The notes under the pieces were generated by a model. It saw only the letters and a list, made by a program, of their open reading frames with translations. It made no database searches and was not told the origin of the DNA. From Roseovarius aestuarii (lineage in GTDB: Bacteria > Pseudomonadota > Alphaproteobacteria > Rhodobacterales > Rhodobacteraceae): a stretch of DNA of 64,000 nucleotides. The translations under genes and the position numbers were made by a program. Shown here in pieces: positions 61,075 to 64,000 of this stretch; positions within the stretch are counted from its first letter, which is position 1; each line of letters begins with the position of its first letter. The stretch covers positions 310,001 through 374,000 of the forward strand of contig NZ_JAIMIB010000003.1 of NCBI RefSeq assembly GCF_019966515.1, given 5' to 3'.

Positions 61075-62316
61075 ATGCAGCGCGCAATCATGGAAAACTG
61101 GGCCCTTTTCCTGGGCATGCTGATGCTGATGATCGCCAACGGGCTATTGGTCACGCTGCTGTCGATCCGAGGCGCGGGGCTTGGGTTCACGCCGCTGACC
61201 ATTTCGATCATGCAGGCCTGTTATCCGCTTGGCGCCCTGATCGGCACGATTACCGTGCCGCACCTGATCGAAAAGGTCGGTCATATCCGGGTGTTTTCGG
61301 CGCTGGCCTCGCTGGTTTCCATTGCGGCAATCATTCACTTGCTGACCAGTGATCCGATCAGTTGGAGCGCCATGCGGTTTATGGCCGGTATCTGTTTTCC
61401 CGGGCTCTATGTGGTTACGGAAAGCTGGCTTAACGCCAAATCAGAAAATCGTATCCGAGCGCAGGTGTTATCGGTCTATTTCATCATTCAGACCCTCGGG
61501 CCAGCCGCGGGCACGGCGATGGTCGGTTTTCCCGATCCTAGCGGCAACCTGATGTTCGGGATCGTTTCGATCCTGATCTCTCTGGCGATCGTTCCATTGT
61601 TGCTTTCGGGCATTCGTGCGCCTGACTTTTCTGCCCCCGACAGGATGAGTGTGACCAAGCTCTATCGTGTCTCCCCGATGGCGGTCATGGGGATTGTCCT
61701 GATGAGTATCGCGGTCTCGGCCTGGTTCATTGCGCTACCGCTCTATGGGCTACAGAAAGGCTTTACCGAGGCACAGGCGTCAGGCGCGCTGGTTGTCGCG
61801 ATGATCGCCGCCGGGGTTGTGCAATATCCGGTCGGTTGGATTTCGGACAATATCGACCGGCGCTACGTGGTGATCGGACTTTGTTTTGTGGCGATACTGG
61901 CTGCCGTCTGGATGGCAGTCGATACATCCCCGTCGCGGATCATCATCGGTTTTGCGGTGATTGCGGCGATGACATTGCCGGTCTATTCGATCCTCGCCGC
62001 CCACGCCAATGATCAACTGAAACCCAGCCAGGTCATTGCCGCCAGCGGAACAATGGTTTTCCTGCTGCAGTTCGGACAGGTCTTCGGGATGTTACTGGGC
62101 CCAAACGTCACCGCAATGGGTGATGGCCGGGGGCTCCAATTGCTGGTCGCGGTCATCAGTGTTGGTGTTATCGTGATAGCTGTTGCCCGCCGGGTCAGCC
62201 GCGAAGCACCAGAGGAGACCGGCGAGGTTCTGGCAACCGGCATTCTGGGCGCCGCGCAGCCAGGTCTTTTGCAGGCAGAGGTGATTGCCGCGTCAGATGA
62301 GGCTGAAAGGGAATAA
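61075..62316 (+). CDS. MFS transporter (YcaD-like)
   Basis: 413 residues, twelve hydrophobic helices, with an ATG at 61075 or 61090. Segments such as GICFPGLYVVTESWLNAKSE and IRAQVLSVYFIIQTLGPAAG fit the YcaD/UMF-like MFS group. Divergent from mcl1 over 179 bp. Substrate unknown. Confidence 0.88.
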   Translation: MQRAIMENWALFLGMLMLMIANGLLVTLLSIRGAGLGFTPLTISIMQACYPLGALIGTITVPHLIEKVGHIRVFSALASLVSIAAIIHLLTSDPISWSAMRFMAGICFPGLYVVTESWLNAKSENRIRAQVLSVYFIIQTLGPAAGTAMVGFPDPSGNLMFGIVSILISLAIVPLLLSGIRAPDFSAPDRMSVTKLYRVSPMAVMGIVLMSIAVSAWFIALPLYGLQKGFTEAQASGALVVAMIAAGVVQYPVGWISDNIDRRYVVIGLCFVAILAAVWMAVDTSPSRIIIGFAVIAAMTLPVYSILAAHANDQLKPSQVIAASGTMVFLLQFGQVFGMLLGPNVTAMGDGRGLQLLVAVISVGVIVIAVARRVSREAPEETGEVLATGILGAAQPGLLQAEVIAASDEAERE

Positions 62317-62444
62317 TCATGCGCGAAATGTATATTTTGCCGAATTAACTCCCGTCAAAACTTGATCAATGAGTGATTTCAACAGAAACTCGCACGGGAA
62401 TTGTCGGAAACTACGCCGAAATTGATTCCGCCGGGGGACTTACC

Positions 62445-63446
62445 ATGATCGAGACACCGTATCTTCTGTTTCTGGGCGATGCGCCCGACATGCTTGCCGC
62501 GAAGGTGGCCATTGGCATCCGCGACTGGCGCCCGGAAAATGCCATCGGCCAGATCCGCCTGCCCGGTTGCGGCGCCGATTTGGGCCTGACCGAGTTAAGC
62601 TTGGCCGAGGCCAAGGAAGCCGGCGCCAAGACACTGGTGATCGGCGTCGCCAACCGTGGCGGGGTGATTTCAGCTGCGTGGAAAGAAGTTCTGATCAAGG
62701 CGCTGGAAATGGGTTATGATCTGGCCTCGGGCCTGCATAATCTGCTGCGCGACTAGGGCGATCTGGTCGCCGCCGCCCAGACCCATGGCGGCACCCTGCA
62801 CGACGTTCGCGTGCCCACCGTCGGCTACCCGATCGCTAATGGCGTCAAACGCACCGGCAAACGCTGCCTTGCAGTGGGCACCGATTGTTCCGTCGGCAAG
62901 ATGTATACGGCGATGGCGATGGAGCGTGACATGCATGCCCGCGGCATGAAGGCCACGTTCCGTGCCACCGGCCAGACCGGCATCCTGATCACCGGCCACG
63001 GCGTGCCGCTGGATGCGGTGATCGCCGATTTCATGGCCGGCTCGGTCGAGTACCTGACGCCTGACAATGACGCCGATCATTGGGACATGATCGAGGGGCA
63101 AGGCAGCCTCTTTCACGTCTCGTATTCCGGGGTGACCATGGCGCTAATTCACGGCGGTCAGCCGGACGCGTTGATCCTCTGCCATGAGCCCACCCGCGAG
63201 CACATGCGCGGCTTGCCGGGCTACAAGCTGCAATCGCTGGAAAAGCTGCGCGACACTGCGCTGCCGCTTGCACAGATCGCCAACCCGACCTGTCAGGTTG
63301 TCGGGATCTCGGTCAACACCCAGCACCTGTCCGAAGGCGACGCCCGCGCCTATCTGGCCGAGGTCGAGGGGCGCATGGGCCTGCCCGCCGCCGACCCCTA
63401 CCGTTTCGGATCGGGCAAGCTGGTGGATGCGCTCGCGGCGCTGTAA
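62445..63446 (+). pseudogene. dgcN: dgcN (DUF1611-family N-acyltransferase) broken by an in-frame TAG
   Basis: From the ATG at 62445 (MIETPYLLFLGDAPDML) the frame matches DgcN-type DUF1611 proteins and is stopped by TAG at 62754-62756 after 103 residues (GLHNLLRD). It then continues in the same frame, with no other break, as GDLVAAAQTHGGTLHDVRVP to the stop at 63444-63446, including the ATP-binding loop CLAVGTDCSVGKMYTAMAM. Full length without the stop is about 333 codons, the family size. DgcN N-acylates D-amino acids (D-glutamate) ahead of DgcA. A recent nonsense mutation or a sequencing error is most likely. Confidence 0.85.
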
Positions 63447-63515
63447 CCTGCACCGCGGTGGCCCGGACCGGTCACCGCGCTTGACTATTTTAGAAAGACG
63501 AGAAGGGGCAGACCG

Positions 63516-64000
63516 GTGCATATCTCGGTAACGCGCGACACGTTCAAGCTGGCGCAGGTCTTCACCATTTCGCGCGGTTCGCGGACCGAAGCCAACGTGC
63601 TGACCGTGCGCCTGAACGACGGCGATCACGAGGGCTGGGGCGAATGCGTGCCCTACGCGCGCTATGATGAGACACTGGACAGCGTGACCGCCCAGATCGA
63701 AGGCCTGCCGGAGGGCATTACCCGCGCAGCGCTCTATGATCTGCTGCCAGCGGGGGCCGCGCGGAACGCGGTTGATTGCGCGCTATGGGATCTTGAGGCG
63801 AAACGTGCGGGCAAGCGGGTGTGGAAACTGGCGGACCTGCCAGCGCCAACGCCCGAGATCACCGCCTATACGTTGTCGCTGGAGACCCCTGCCAAAATGC
63901 AGGAACAGGCGGCCAAACACGCGTTTCGTCCGCTTTTGAAGATCAAGCTGGGCACGCCCGATGACATGCCCCGGCTTGAAGCCGTGCGCGCCGGGGCGCC
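63516..64000 (+). CDS. dgcA: N-acetyl-D-glutamate racemase DgcA (partial)
   Basis: About 161 residues from a GTG start before the window ends. N-terminal capping domain of the enolase superfamily (FTISRGSRTEANVLTVRL, GWGECVPYARYDETLDSV, NAVDCALWDLEAKRAGKRVW) and the start of the barrel ending in FRPLLKIKLG. Order and spacing after dgcN indicate DgcA, which racemises N-acetyl-D-Glu so that it can enter L-glutamate metabolism. A dipeptide epimerase is the alternative on sequence alone. Metal ligands lie beyond the window. Confidence 0.85.
   Translation, partial: MHISVTRDTFKLAQVFTISRGSRTEANVLTVRLNDGDHEGWGECVPYARYDETLDSVTAQIEGLPEGITRAALYDLLPAGAARNAVDCALWDLEAKRAGKRVWKLADLPAPTPEITAYTLSLETPAKMQEQAAKHAFRPLLKIKLGTPDDMPRLEAVRAGA

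Overview
The window looks like chromosomal DNA of a marine alphaproteobacterium of the Rhodobacteraceae (Roseobacter group). This is inferred from gene content and order: an xsc-pta-soeABC sulfonate operon with a TauR-type regulator, a separate F0 ATP synthase operon (atpI-B-E-F'-F), mcl1, an ffh-rpsP-rimM-trmD cluster, a FYDLN-acid protein beside tRNA-Ala, and a dgcN/dgcA pair. The DNA is GC-rich throughout, with low-GC exceptions near 4.3-5.0 kb and 12.6-12.7 kb. There are no complete IS elements, CRISPR arrays or rRNA genes.

Layout. 1-1.4 kb: end of a copper-resistance locus (multicopper oxidase, then a cupredoxin-CusF fusion). 1.5-5 kb: an alpha/beta hydrolase, a Tat-exported cyclase-family protein, a DUF1523 protein and an AT-rich orphan gene. 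5.1-14.2 kb: sulfonate dissimilation. Xsc splits sulfoacetaldehyde into sulfite and acetyl phosphate, Pta makes acetyl-CoA, SoeABC oxidises sulfite to sulfate, and a TauR-type regulator sits upstream with candidate operators before xsc and before itself. 14.3-35.5 kb: mostly housekeeping (cdsA/plsC lipid genes, an OmpA lipoprotein, AraC-Ogt, nth, adenosine kinase, accD-folC, ilvD, rbfA-truB, smpB, Lrp/LysE, accA, a GntR regulator with a perfect palindrome) ending at tRNA-Ala(GGC). 35.5-36.6 kb: an integrase N-terminal remnant beside the tRNA and a VPLPA-CTERM surface protein.

36.6-45.5 kb is the most unusual block. A LysR regulator lies between a minus-strand pair (MttB-superfamily methyltransferase and class III aminotransferase) and a divergent, translationally coupled plus-strand pair of about 800-residue FAD/GcvT demethylating dehydrogenases. 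Both promoter regions carry paired ATTAG/CTAAT half-sites. This looks like an unassigned catabolic system for an N-methylated amine or betaine that hands methyl groups to folate. It directly abuts trmD, where rplS is usually expected.

45.5-51.8 kb is a minus-strand translation and secretion operon (ffh, three tandem GNAT genes, chorismate mutase, rpsP, bluB, a 47-aa protein, rimM, a DUF1328 protein, trmD). 52-57 kb holds LysR/EamA genes, two very small membrane peptides, an ArsR regulator and a universal stress protein with a candidate Fnr box. 57.2-59.9 kb is the F0 operon, closed by a strong terminator. 59.9-64 kb holds mcl1, an MFS transporter, a dgcN gene interrupted by an in-frame TAG, and the start of dgcA, which runs off the window.
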